A model generated the notes under the pieces. The model was not told where the DNA came from, made no database searches, and saw nothing but the letters and a program-made list of their open reading frames with translations. Position numbers and translations under genes: made by a program. This document shows, piece after piece, positions 34,601 to 46,330 of a stretch of DNA of 64,000 bases; position 1 is the first letter of the stretch, and every line of letters starts with the position of its first letter. Origin of the DNA: Nicotiana tabacum (lineage: Eukaryota; Streptophyta; Magnoliopsida; Solanales; Solanaceae); assembly GCF_000715075.1 (NCBI RefSeq), contig NC_134087.1, forward strand, positions 159,327,436-159,391,435, written 5' to 3'.

Positions 34601-36312
34601 GCGTTGTTGTGAAACTGAAATGGCTAAATTTCATTCCCTTTTGTTAATCGTTGAAATTGGAGTGTAATCCTGCTTTCATAATCAAACCATTATTATGTTT
34701 GATTCGTTTGGCTTTTAAGTTTAAATGGAAATCTGAAGTATGTTGAATTACGATCCTCCATTTCTGCTGCAATGGATTTGTCGTAATTTCGAAATTTGGT
34801 TGGTATATGTTTGTTTAAGTTATTTCGATGGCTATTCTCTTTTAAGGGTTTTAGATATAAACTAGTAATCATTTTAAGCCAGCAATAATCGGCGGATCTG
34901 TATTGTTCTCTTGGTACGTAAGAATTGAATAAATATAATTTGCCTCCTCTGTATTTATTTAAACATTTGCTAGTATTCATAATTTTGCTACAATATTATG
35001 TAGCTTCTATCTTTAGTTGGAAAAATAAGCTGTTTGAAAAAATATGAATTTCGTTAAATTGAATTTCCATTACCTCACTAATTGATAGGTTGCTTGGTTA
35101 GCATTTACTTTGGTTAGGTCGGTTGTTAATCTTAGGAAGATACAAAATTGGATTGGGATTAAAACAAACATGATCTATTGGTTCGAGCCATTTCGCATAG
35201 GCATTGGTAAAGCAATTAAGTCATAAAGCTAGCATATTTTTTCCATTTAGCAAAATAATCACTTATGAACATCCTTAGTTCGTTTTGGCTGAGTAAAACA
35301 ACTCGAGGTGTGCCATGTTGAATAAAGTCCCAAAACTCATGGCCCTCATTTAATTAGTTTTAACTCTTTAGAAATTGATATTTGCCATTTTGTTAAATAA
35401 TCTATGGCCCTCAGATAATTAATAATAACTCTTTTATAATTGGGATGCGCCGTGCCAAATAAAAATGACAAATGCGTGGCCCTCATATAATTATTTCTTT
35501 CAAAAAAAAAAACTTAAAATTTGAGGCGTGCCACTTAGCTAATTTTCAGGGCCCTCGCAAAGTTAATAACGCGTTAGTTGCTTTAGGCACATTTAATATA
35601 TTGTCGTGGTTGTGGACACGTTCGCGTGACATGATTACAGTTCTAAAGACAATTCGGAGTATGCGTTCGCGCAACTTTGAACAAATCTTCTCAATAAAAA
35701 ATGGATTTTCGGAGGTTATTAAATTAAATTATCTCATATAGTCCAAGGTGCGCCGCTTACCATTTAATCATACAAAAAATGACAAATGTTCGTAGTTTGT
35801 TTTAAGCACGTGCAACTTCGGCCAAATTCGTTTTTTTATAATAAAAAATGTTATTAATTTAATTATGTACACGTATGCGTGACATGAATAAAACGAATAT
35901 ACGTACGCGTGATTCGTTTCAAGACAATTCTATAATTACAAATAATCAAGCTAAAAGCGGTAATAAAAGTTAAAAATACGCAATAATTTTAAAATGTGTA
36001 ACAAGTCAGATAATTAGGCCAAGTATAAATTGTTAAGCGACCGTGCTAGAACCACGGAATTCGGGAGTGCCTAACACCTTCTCCCGGATTAACAGAATTC
36101 CTTACTCGAATTTCTGGTTCGCGAACTGTTAAACAGAGTCATATTTTCCTCGATTCGGGATTAAAACCGGTGACTTGGGACACCATAAATCTCCCAAGTG
36201 GCGACTCTGAAATAAATAAATAAATCCTGTTTCGATTGTCCTTTAATTGGAAAAAACTCTCTACGCCCTTCGCGGGGTCGGAAAAGGCACGGGCGAAAAA
36301 GGAGGTGTGACA
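31619..36312 (+). repeat. 3' LTR of element B (4694 bp)
   Basis: Starts TGTGAGCACGTGATTTTTG and ends TGTGACA. It differs from the 5' LTR by scattered substitutions and a few indels, including the about 150 bp at 34545-34695 that the 5' LTR lacks. Probable TATA at 32430-32436 and the hairpin set at 36039-36205 are conserved. Confidence 0.95.
32430..32436 (+). promoter_or_regulatory. Probable TATA box of the 3' LTR of B
   Basis: TATATAA in the same context as in the 5' LTR. From this LTR, transcription would read rightwards through the C remnant towards the PPR gene about 5.4 kb away. Confidence 0.55.
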
Positions 36313-36317
36313 CTCAT
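36313..36317 (+). repeat. Target site duplication of element B, right copy
   Basis: CTCAT immediately after the TGTGACA end of the 3' LTR, matching 14484-14488. Confidence 0.9.
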
Positions 36318-36876
36318 AAACCGTAAAAGTTCATTCTTAAAAGGACGATTCTCGTTATTGAGGCCGGATTCGCTCTCCCCAGCCCTATCGGTGTCAACTT
36401 CGCCCTTAGGAGTGTTGTTTTCGACCCTTGTTGTTTGATTCGGGGGAGCGCCGGGAGGAATTGGATCTCGTCTGTTCGCATTATTAGAAGCCCCCGATAG
36501 CGCCTACTTCAACTCCGTCATAACCTTATCTTGTTGCATGAGGTGGCCTATAATGATCGCATGTTGCTCTTACAAGACCCTTACCGCATCAACGACATGT
36601 TCCTCATCAGCATCAACGGGAGTTGTCTCCCCAACATGTCGAGGATATTGCCTGTCATGCACCGGTGTGGCGCCATTCCCCTCATTGTGGGTGTCGCTGA
36701 TTGAGTCCTCGAAATGAGGCTGATCTCCTCGAATCTCGGGGTTGTGCGTGTTGTTAAAAGTGTTATCTGCCATTTCTTATGATTTTTTGTAAGACAAAAT
36801 AATCAAAACATGTTAGTAAAAGGGCAAGAATCAATTTAATTGCACGACTGTCTAGGCCCCACGGTGGACGCCAAAT
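36318..36876 (-). mobile_element. Element C, 5' portion: gag start, leader and PBS
   Basis: On the minus strand, right to left: PBS (36856-36873), a short leader, then a gag N-terminal frame starting ATG at 36773 (MADNTFNNTHNPEIRGD) and reading to 36570, where a stop occurs. The remnant continues to 36318, where element B interrupts it, and resumes at 14483. The PBS TGGCGTCCACCGTGGGGC (minus strand) is the usual type for this gypsy group. Confidence 0.82.
36570..36773 (-). pseudogene. Element C gag N-terminal fragment
   Basis: 67 codons from an ATG about 100 bp after the PBS, hydrophilic and rich in Asn, Asp and His, then a stop. The gag core is on the other side of element B (13299-14483). 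No known fold is visible in this part; its identity rests on position between the PBS and the gag core. Confidence 0.65.
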
Positions 36877-37464
36877 TGTTTACCCGTAAAACGGTACAGC
36901 TGAATTTATACGTGATTTCTAGATAAGTGAATTAATTTAATCCTGAAATAATAAAATAATTGAAGAATTATGCAATACTTAGCCTTACGATGTAGACGAA
37001 ATAGCAGAAACAGCAGTTCCGGGAATAGGGTTTTCGGGCACAACAACAATGAAATTAAAAAGCAAGGAAATAAGATTGTATTAAGCTTTGTATGGAATGT
37101 AGCATAAGTTTTCCAGAAAATTCGTGTCCTTTACAACGATAACTGAGCGCACTATTTATAACTACGTCTAGGGAAGGAGGTTTTAGGATCGTACCCCTTT
37201 TTAATGTCAATTATGAGGGTCATTGATGAAGATGCAACGGTGAATACAAATGCTAAATTCCTTGTAGCGAACAATCGTATTTAATGCCATGAAATATTCT
37301 CTATTAAATACTACTGGGCGAAAAGTATTTATTATATTCTTATAAGCTTTATTCTTCCGGTGATAGACCGAACAGTTGCCTTCGGCCTTAGCCATCCCCC
37401 GTCTTGGGTTCTACGTGTCCCTCTTCTGGACAGCCACGTGTCATAGCATATTTTACCCTATACA
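36877..37464 (-). repeat. 5' LTR of element C (588 bp)
   Basis: On the minus strand it starts TGTATAGGGT and ends GGGTAAACA next to the PBS. A TATAAATAG box lies at 37152-37160 (minus strand). The 3' LTR is not in the window, so the outer end is inferred from TG..CA and the short inverted terminal TGT/ACA. The ORF 37207-37395 within it is not meaningful. Confidence 0.7.
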
Positions 37465-37813
37465 GTAGTAATTGTAACGGAAGCAAATTGATAATTTAGC
37501 CGTGTTATAAAATTCTAAAATTTTCTGTCTGCAAAAATAACCAAAAATAAGGGCTGGGGTTTATGTTAAAGCCTAGTATCACAGCTGGGTTTTGACAAGT
37601 GTGTAATATTTACACTTGCGTCCTTGAAGTTTAGGAAATAGCACTCCGCCCACTTTTGGACATTTGTTTAGGAAATAAACACAGTTTTTGGCTGTTTCAT
37701 TCCAATACAATTCATCAGCTGGCAGTGCCATTTTCCATTTGGCTTCCGCAGAATGTAACACAAAAACAGCACCGCTACACCAAAAGTCAAATACAAAATT
37801 AACCATTGATGCG
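37465..37813 (+). promoter_or_regulatory. Upstream region of the PPR gene
   Basis: About 350 bp between the LTR of C and the proposed PPR start codon. It contains a nearly palindromic AT-rich block (aagtgtgtaatatttacact at 37598-37617). No clear TATA box. A frame open since 37688 runs into the PPR first exon. Confidence 0.4.
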
Positions 37814-37889
37814 ATGCGTTCGCGGTTTAGAGCTTTCTCTCAAATGGGGTTCTCTAGAAAAGTTCGCACAGCAAATAATTATCCAGTGA
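37809..37889 (+). other. Overlapping upstream ORF of the PPR gene
   Basis: ATG at 37809 precedes the proposed PPR ATG (37814) by five bases in another frame and encodes 26 residues before TGA at 37887-37889. It could reduce translation by diverting scanning ribosomes; this is only an inference from position. Confidence 0.4.
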
Positions 37890-40800
37890 ACTCCCAAGCA
37901 GCAAGTACTTTTTCCCCCTCTCCCTTTTTTCACTTCTTCTTTTAATTTTCTTTTTCATGTATATGTTTTTAAGTTTATATATATGTGTGAACAGGTGAAA
38001 AAATGGAGAAGAGTATCTACACTATTCTAACCATGGACCGTTGGGACTCGCTCAATCATATGGGGTATAAAATGGCTTCACTGAGGCCAATTCATGGGAA
38101 GTTAGCTTTGAAATTTTTGAACTGGTTTATTAAGCAACCCGGTTTAGAATTCAGTCACATTATTCATATGTATGGTATAACTACCCACATACTCGTTAGA
38201 GCTAGAATGCATGACTATGTTAAGTCAATTTTGAGGCATTTATCTGACATAGGTGTTACGCCAAGTTCTGTTTTTGAGTCTCTTATGGATACATATCGTC
38301 TTTGTAGTTCGAACCCTTCTGTTTTTGATGTTTTAATTAGGGTTTATGTGAGAAAAGGTACACTTAATTATGCTCTTCAGATTTTCCATTTGATGAGTTC
38401 TCGAGCATTTAAACCATCGGTTTACACTTGTAATATGCTCTTAGCAGCGATGGGGAAGCAGCAGAATGCTGAGTGTGTATGGTCGTTTTTCAAAGAAATG
38501 ATTGCTAAACATGTTTGCCCTAATGTTGGTACATTCAATATACTTTTACAAGTTCTTTGTGCCAAAGGAAAGGTCAAGAGAGCGAGTTATTTGCTTGCGA
38601 AGATGGTAGAGAGTGGTTATATCCCTGATGTGGTTACTTATAATACTTTGCTTAATTGGTATTGCAAAAAGGGCAGGTATAAAGAAGCTTTAGAATTGAT
38701 CGATTGCATGAATTCTAAGGGTCTTGAGGCTGATGTTTGTACGTACAATATGTTTATAGATGACTTATGTAGGAATAATAGGAGTTCTAAAGGTTATTTA
38801 CTATTGAGGAAGATGAGGAAGAGATTGATTGTTCCGAATCATATCACTTATAACACTCTTATTAACGGGTTTGTGAAAGAGGGTAAGATTGATGTTGCAA
38901 TGAAGATTTTTCATGAGATGCTGACATTAAATCTTTCACCAAATTGTATAACTTTCAATGCTTTGATTGATGGGCATTGTCTAGCAGGCAATCTTAAAGA
39001 GGCTCAAGAAATGCTGAATGAAATGGAGCTAAGAGGTTTAACGCCCAATGAAGTTAGTTATGGGGCTCTCTTGAACGGTTTCTGCAAGCATGGCATATTA
39101 GATTCTGCAAGAAATATCCTCAAGAAGATGAAGTTTGATGGATTATCTCCTAATCATATTGCATATACAATGTTAATAGAAGGGATGTGCAAAATGGGGT
39201 CACTTGGAGAAGTTGTACCTTTACTTGAGGAAATGTTTGAGAGGGGTATATGTCTTGATGTTGTTGCATACTCGGTGCTTCTAAATGGATTTTGTAAAGC
39301 TGGAATGCTAAATACAGCAATGGAGATATTAAGTAAGATGTACAGGTTTGGTGTTTTTCCAAACGATGTGGTATACTCTACTTTGATCTACAACTTCTGT
39401 AAGCAGCAAGATCCCCTAAAAGCAATCAGAGTCTATGCAATGATGCAAAAATCAGGCCATAGTCCTAACACTTTCATATGCAACTCACTAATATCTTCTC
39501 TTTGTACTTGTGGAAGAGTAAGAGAGGCAGAGGATTTCATGCGTCACATGCATAAGATTGGTCTTGTTCCCAGTTCTATTGCTTTTACTTCTGTTATTGA
39601 TTGCTACGGAAGTGTAGGTGAAGGGTTAAAAGCACTATCCTGGTTTGACGAAATGATTAACTTGGGTAGTCAGCCTAGCTTGTACACCTATGCAAGCTTA
39701 CTAAAGGGAATATGCAGAGGAGGAAACCTTACAGAGGCACTTGGGTTTTTTGATAGACTCCGTGGAATTTGCTGTGCTACAGATGTTGTTGTCTACAACT
39801 CATTGCTGGCTGAGCTCTGTAAGTTAGGCCACTTGCACATGGCGTTAATCCTTATCGATGAGATGGTTCAGAATAACGTGCTCCCTGATAGTCATACATA
39901 CACCAATCTCCTAGCTGGCTTGTGTGGGAAGGATAAGTTGGTTGCTGCAATTCTTCTGTTGGGAAGAGCATTAAATAGAGGAAACCCCTCTTCAAACCAG
40001 GTCATGTATACGTGCATCATTGATGGTCTTTTCAAGAGTGGCTTGCCTAAGGTTGCCCATTACTTCTATGATGAGATGACAAGGAGTGGACTTACCCCAG
40101 ATACAGTGGCACTGAATGTGATGATGGATGGTTACACAAAACATGGTCAAATGGATAAGGTTAGCAGTTTCATTTCTACAATGAGACAGAGAAATCAAAT
40201 GCCTTCCTTGGCTACATACAATATTCTATTACGAGGCTACTCGAGACAGAAAAACATATCTGAGTGCTCTAAGTTGTATCAGTCACTTAGAAAAAAAGGT
40301 TTTGCTCCAGATAAATTAACATGCCATTATGTGATTTGTGGACTCTGTGAGTCGAGCCTGCTGGATATTGGAGTTAAGTTTATGATAAAGATTATTGTGG
40401 GAGGAACAGTGGCAGATAAATTCACATTCAGCATGATTATCAGTAAATATAGTGAAAGGGGTGAGATGAAGAAGGCCCTTGATCTACTTACTTTAATGAC
40501 TGCCGTTGGTGTTTCTCCTGATGGAGACACTTACAACTCAATATTTAAGGGACTGAAAAGAACATTGGACTTCGAAAATTCACGTCGTCTCTTGCATAAA
40601 ATGTTCGAAGAGGGCTTCATCCCAATTGACAGACAATATAGTAATCTAATCACTAGTATGTGTAAAGTTGGAGATGTAAAAGGAGCATTCAAAGTAAAAG
40701 ATGAAATGGAGTTGTTAGGTGTTAGTTCCCGTAATGTAGCTGAGGGTGCGATTATACGGGGGCTTGTGCATCGTGGGAAGATGGAGGAAGCAATGCTGGT

Positions 40801-41242
40801 ACTTGAATGTATGCTTCGGGTGCATCTAATTCCAACTGTTGCCACGTTCACAACTGTTATGCATGGACTTTGCAAAAGTTCTAAGGTCTCTGAGGCCTTA
40901 AAATTGAAAGCGACAATGGATCTTCATGGTGCAAAGGCAGATGTTATTGTTTACAATGTCCTGATAACGGGCCTTTGTGCTGGTGGCTGTATTGATCATG
41001 CGTTTGATCTCTATGAGGAGCTGAAAGAGAGGAGTCTGTGTCCCAATGTTACAACTTTTACAGTTCTTGTCAATGCCGTCTGTTCTGCAAACGATCTTGC
41101 AAAGGGTGAAAGTCTTCTAAGTGATCTGCAAGAGAGAGGATTGGCAGGCGAATATTCAAGCACCGAAGCCTTATGTGAAAGATTGACAGTCGTGAGGGAG
41201 AAGCTAAATGCTTTAAGAAAGAAGAAAAAGAAAAGAAGCTAA
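37814..41242 (+). CDS. P-class pentatricopeptide repeat protein, homologue of Arabidopsis At5g55840
   Basis: The long open frame 38003-41242 encodes about 1079 residues filled with 35-residue PPR motifs (for example VVTYNTLLNWYCKKGRYKEA), from about residue 115 to 1060, ending in a Lys-rich tail. No E, DYW or SMR domain is seen, so it is a pure P-class protein; such proteins bind organelle RNA and affect its stability, splicing or translation. I recognise it as close to At5g55840 from the start MEKSIYTILTMDRWDSLNHM. A small first exon is proposed: 37814-37904, intron 37905-37994 (GTACTT...GAACAG, T-rich, 90 nt), exon 2 37995-41242. The frame is kept across the junction and the protein becomes 1112 residues with an Arg-rich, acid-free N-terminus typical of mitochondrial presequences. 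Starting at 38003 would remove this signal. The gene is intact and is one of two real host genes here. Confidence 0.9.
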
Positions 41243-42845
41243 GTATTGCTGTAGAAAGAACGAAAAGCTGATCAATTTAACACTGGGAACATTTATCTTG
41301 CTTGCTGGAGATAAGGTCTCCATGGCAGTCGGTCTCTAACTTAAACCAGCTTCAATAATTGAAATCAGGCTATCTGATACATCTGCAGCTTGAACTTTGG
41401 TCGCTTCTACCTTTTGAAGGCTATTTCTGCGTTTGATATCCTTTTAGATATCCGTCATACAAGGTGGTTATAAGAATTATTCTGCAGTTCACGAGGTGGT
41501 GTACTGTATACCGACACTGATCTGTCAGAATAGGTATTTGGCATTCCTTTGTTTATTCTGTTTTAATGCACTAGGGCTGTCTAGTGAGCTTCATCTGCAG
41601 TCTGTTCAATTAATTTGTTTCGGCTTATTGCTTGGCCTTTATGTTTGGATTACTTCTGCAGCTTATGTGCTCTAGCAAGATGTATAGAGTTGAAATCTTG
41701 CATAAATCACAGGGGAGCTTCAGCATTACTATAAAGAAGGCCAATTGTGAAACATAGGTAAAAGAGTGCTGCTTGAACTGTCCTAGTTGCTTTAGCATTA
41801 ATGTCTAGAAGTATCTATCTGATGCTTTAACTTATTAGTTTCTTTTTCAAATTTCACAACCAGTACTGTCCATATGACAGCAAATTGCAATAGCATAGCT
41901 GAAACTTTTTCCATCTTTGAGACTAAGAGTTTGCCGAATATTCTTGTTATAATTTGGTCTATGCAGCTGCTGTTCTCCGACTCTCTGCTAAAGTTCGAAC
42001 AAATCCTGCCTCCACCGACTTTCTGAAGTAGAGATAAGGTATCTTCAATTGTTGTTGATCATAATCCTATTCAATATGTTCTCCCCTTCTTGGTTATTTG
42101 AAGTCAGAGATCATTTGGGTGACTGTGGTCAGGTATTTGACAGTTCATTAACATGACATGCTCTACTGGTGACAAGCTTTTTCTTGTCGCTTGTTTCTCA
42201 ACACCTCTGTCCAAAACATAATAAGAAAAAAAAGGCAGGTCATATGGAGATGATGTGTATGGATCATCAGGAAACCATTTATAGACTTAATTACCTTGGA
42301 GACTGCATTCTCCAGACTTTTTGAAGTCAGTTTCTAACAGATCTCCTTTTTAAGTTAGTCTTTTCTTAAACTACATTTTGTTTTGAGAACTGTGAGTTTC
42401 CACTGTTCTAACGGGTTGTCATTCTGTTTTCACCTAGGACTTGTTGAGTATCGGAGTATTGGATGCTGAGAAGTCATGATCTTAAAGGTCATGATATACG
42501 TTCATCAGCCCAGCTTGTTCTCGATTTGCTAGAAAATGAACTCAGTAGCAATGGCAGATGCACTTCTTCTCAGACAGCTTACTGAGACCTCATCATATCT
42601 GCGAATTCTCAACAAGGCAGCTCCTTGATATACGGTGTACCGCAACATCTTTAACATATGTAAACCTAATAATGAAGGCATGCAGCTGCATAAAGATGTG
42701 GGTCATCAACTTGCAGCCATATCTGAGGCAATAGGAGGAAGTCTGGCGGAGAGATAAAATGTGAAATGCCCATTTGGTTTAGCTTATTTTCTTTATGCAG
42801 CAGACGATTGTCTTTGTTCCCTTGGCAGATAGAAAATGTAGGCCA
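41243..42845 (+). other. 3' flank of the PPR gene
   Basis: About 1.6 kb with no convincing coding frame. It is of unique, low-copy appearance and may include an untranslated 3' region with introns (several gt..ag-compatible boundaries near 41535-42040), which is common for PPR genes, but I cannot prove it. No transposon termini were seen. Confidence 0.4.
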
Positions 42846-43205
42846 AATACATAGATGGCCCCCTAAACTTGTCCCGATATTCTACCTGGCCACCTAAACT
42901 TGGCTATGACCATTTGAACACTTTAACTATACCAAAACTGTCTCATTTTGACACACTTTGCTTACATGTTATTGTGCATGATTCGCAACTCATGCGAGCG
43001 TGACATGCGATATATTATTGTTCAAAAGAGGGGGGATAAACAAAAAAATATTAGTTTTTCTCTTTCTCGTTGTCCGAGTATCCGGCTAGCTCTCAGCTAT
43101 CTATGCCTCTCTTCTTCATGTTGTCAGCATACTTCTTTTATCTTCCCGGTTTTGGGCCTCGCAATTCTCAAACTAGAGGTGTTTACCGGACAATTGAATT
43201 GATTA
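42846..43205. repeat. Dispersed Solanaceae repeat fragment
   Basis: Begins with atacatagatggccccctaa and repeats the phrase g(c)ccacctaaactt shortly after. I associate this phrase with a high-copy interspersed repeat in Solanaceae. Termini are not defined and no protein is encoded. The 84-codon frame 42948-43202 is incidental. Confidence 0.35.
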
Positions 43206-44100
43206 ACTAATTTATCTAGTTTATTGATCGATAGGATTAATATTGCTCATAAGAATTTGTCGAGTTCTTACTCGCCTATTCAAGTTAACTTAATGTCCAT
43301 ATGTCTATGGAATTAGAACTAACAAGAATGCCTTTATAAATTCTGTATATCAACCAAGTAAGATAATTAGGTATATGTTTATCCTAACCGCGAATCCATT
43401 CCCCGATACTTAGGTTCAAGAACTTGCTCTGCTCAATCCTATATGCAATCTAGAATACTCACTTTTGAGTTCAATTCTAGTTCATAAATAGTATTCAATT
43501 GGTGATCAAGTAACCAAATAATTATGTGCGGGATTGAATAAATAAACTAATACGATAAATCAAGAAATCAAAATCAATATTCGAATAACAATAATTATGA
43601 AAGAACCACAACCCTAAAACATGAAGTTTAGCTCCACATAGACATGGTAGCTAAACAACAAATCATCCAAAAAAACATAAATTACTAAGCTTGGGGGAAG
43701 AAAAGATAAAATCTGGCCTCCACGACGGGTCCTTGCTCTCCCTTGGTTGAATTCCCTTAAAAAGTGTGTTTAAGGACTATATATATGTGTAGGAAAAGTC
43801 CTAGACGATTTTAACCAAATCCAAAAACAAGGAAAAGTTGGCCTCTGAAATATATTGGGCGCGCCGCACTGTTTATGGCACTAAGTTTGGGTGCTATGGT
43901 AAGCGCGGGCACTGAGTATGGCACTGAAATTCGGTGCTACGGTAGGTGCTGGGCACTAACTATGGCACTGAACCATTATTTCTCCATTCTTCTTCCAATC
44001 ACTCCTACACAAATGCACTCTAAGTATCACTATTATTACATTAAAATTTGAGGCAATTATCATCATATTATATGTACTTTTATCCAATTATCACTGGGAA
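43206..44100. other. Gene-free AT-rich DNA with a short tandem repeat
   Basis: Looks like old LTR sequence but without recognisable ends. At about 43865-43975 a unit of roughly 48 bp repeats almost three times (cactg(a/t)(g/t)tatggcact then ggtgctacggtaggtgct), in a local GC-rich island. Confidence 0.35.
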
Positions 44101-44499
44101 AATGTAACCCATTTATAGTCGATTATATGTAACCCATGAAAATACGTTATATTTTCATTGTTAGACTATCGTTACATGTTTAATCTACCCTCACATGCCT
44201 TATTTGTAATTGTTAACATTTGTTCCACCTTTTGCTTGTTAATTGCTCTTATATGCTTTAGTTGAAGGTATTGTCTTCCTTATGGTCCGTTACTTCTTTA
44301 ATTGTTGAATTGTTTACTTGAAGTTGTTGTTTTCATGGAATAGCTTCTTGTTGAGTATTGATGTTGAAGTTGTAAAAGTCGTGATCACATTAAGGCAAAG
44401 TTGTTAATTATTGAAATACAGTTCTTGTTGAGCTATTCACTTTCAGTTTGCTATTGTTGGGACTCTTGTACACATTGTGGTTGAGTCATGGGCTATTTG

Positions 44500-45504
44500 T
44501 TGTGGAAATATTGGTGTTGTTGATTCTTTTGGCGAGTTTTGGCATATGAGCACTTGTGGTGCGAGTTGTGATTATGTTGTGATATTGATGCGCATGCGGC
44601 GGTATAAGGATAAGGGTTAATGTGCATGCAGCGGCATAAGGTGGGATTTATGTACATTTTCCTAGTAAGGGAATTACTTGAAGCCACACAGCGACATAAG
44701 GTAGGCTAAAGTTCGTGTAGCTATTTCGGAAAAACTGTATTCAAAACTATCTAAATGTAATGCTCACACACGATATAAGGAAAGATTGTGATTGTGATTG
44801 TGAAATGAGATTACGAGACGGTACCTTGGTTGTGATTCTTGCTGTCATCTCTCATTTACCTCACTTGTATTTGTCCTCATTGTTTTCTTGATGTTCTTAA
44901 TATGTGTTTCTTCCTTGTTGCATTTATTGCTTTAAATTCAGTTGTAGTCGATCTTGTTGTATTTTTTTATTGCCCATTTTTCTCATTTCTATTCTTATAT
45001 CGTATTAAACTTGTTCAACTTCTTTTTCTTATCCTAGTAGGTGTCTTAACCTGGCATCATCACTACTCTACCGAGGTTAAGCTTGATACTTATTGGGTAC
45101 CGTTGTAGAGTACTCATACTACGCTTCTGCATATCTTTGTGCTGATCCGGGTACCTCATATCAGGATAGGCATAAGTGATTTGGCTATTCATCTCGGAAA
45201 CTTCAACGTACACCTGCCCGGCGTTCGCAGGCCTAGGACTCACCCTCTATCCTTGTTTTTCTATTGTATACTCTTTATTTAGACAGGGATGTATCAGTAT
45301 ATTCGTGTAGAATTTATGACTCAGTCTCACCAGATTTTGGAAGTTATAGTCAGCAGTATTGTTGAGTTCTATTATGGTAGCTTGATGGTTAAATTTGAAG
45401 TTCTATTGTTATTTCCGCTATTTCTTCATGTATGTTACGCTTACCTAGTCTTAGAGACTAGGTGCCATCATGACATCCTATGATGGGAGATTGGGGTCAT
45501 GACA
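44500..45504 (+). repeat. Del/Tekay-type LTR fragment, plus orientation
   Basis: Contains the phrase gaggttaagcttgatactta and actcatactacgcttctgca (45075-45135) and ends GGGGTCATGACA at 45504, a pattern I recognise from Solanaceae Del/Tekay (chromovirus) LTRs. Repeated gcggcataagg-like phrases occur at 44595-44700. The left boundary is uncertain. DNA from 44100 to 44500 and from 45505 to 45760 shows nothing I can name. Confidence 0.5.
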
Positions 45505-45760
45505 CTGTTGGAGATTTCATGGTTGCTCTGCTATTCAATTCGCAAACTTTGGAGTCCCTTTCCTTACTTTTGTTATTACTGTTTATGTACTTCAAACATT
45601 ATTGTATCGTTATTCAGACCATTGTACTTATTCTATAGATATTATGTACTCATTGACACCAGGTTCTGGAATGGTATTTCAGTTGTATCGTTATTTGGCT
45701 ACAGTTATTTATTTTATTCTGCTTTTGGGACTATTTCTTACTGTTATTGAAGTTTATTTC

Positions 45761-46330
45761 TGTCACGACCCAAATCTAAACATGTCGTTATGGTCCCAAT
45801 CACAGTACAAGGCAAGCCAATCACAAAATAACTACGCATTTTAAATTAACAGCATGGTGTAATAAGTTAAACAGTGAAAAATCTCATAAATAACCGATAA
45901 GAACAATTGCGACTCAACTACAAAATCCCTAAAATCCGGGTGTCATCGAGTACATGAGTTACTAAGTATCAACACATTCTAAATTTCTAATACAACTGTC
46001 TCTAAAAATAGAACAATATTAAATAAACTGAAAAGAAGGAGAGTCGAGCTCTGCGGGCGTCATAGCAGCTACCTCAATAGTCTCCTAGCAGATACCGCTC
46101 TAAGTCTAGCAACCACTATGTCCAGATGTACTTGGATATGCACACGAAGTGCAGAGTGTAGTATGAGTACAACCGACCCAATGTACCCAATAAGTAACAG
46201 GACTAACCTTGGGCTAAAAGTAGTGACAAGCTCAGAAAGGTGCAGTCCAAATCCATATAATAACAGTACAGATATAATAGGAAAATGACAGTAATAACTC
46301 AGAGAAATCCCATAATCCAGGGTGATGCTG
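45761..46330 (-). repeat. Del/Tekay-type LTR fragment, minus orientation
   Basis: Starts TGTCACGACCC (reverse of the usual GGGTCGTGACA LTR end). Contains the reverse complement of the same landmark: agtatgagtacaaccgaccc at 46157-46176 and aaccttgggctaaaagtagt at 46206-46225. It is inverted relative to its neighbours on both sides. Confidence 0.55.

Larger units (their letters stand above)
14489..36312 (+). mobile_element. Element B: complete Ogre-like Ty3/gypsy (Tat clade) retrotransposon, 21.8 kb
   Basis: Both ends read TG...CA (TGTGAG at 14489, TGTGACA ending 36312), with a perfect CTCAT target duplication. Order: 5' LTR, PBS, 1.8 kb leader, gag, CX2CX5HX4C knuckle, protease, G-patch-like segment, intron, RT, RNase H, second RNase H, integrase, 3.6 kb repeat-rich 3' UTR, PPT, 3' LTR. 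Very long LTRs, an intron between protease and RT, and a doubled RNase H are hallmarks of the Ogre group. The LTRs are still highly similar, yet gag-pol has at least two frameshifts and several nonsense codons, so this copy cannot make intact proteins. Confidence 0.95.

Noticed and set aside
39150..40875. Minus-strand frames inside the PPR gene
   Set aside because: They are shadows of the intact PPR reading frame.
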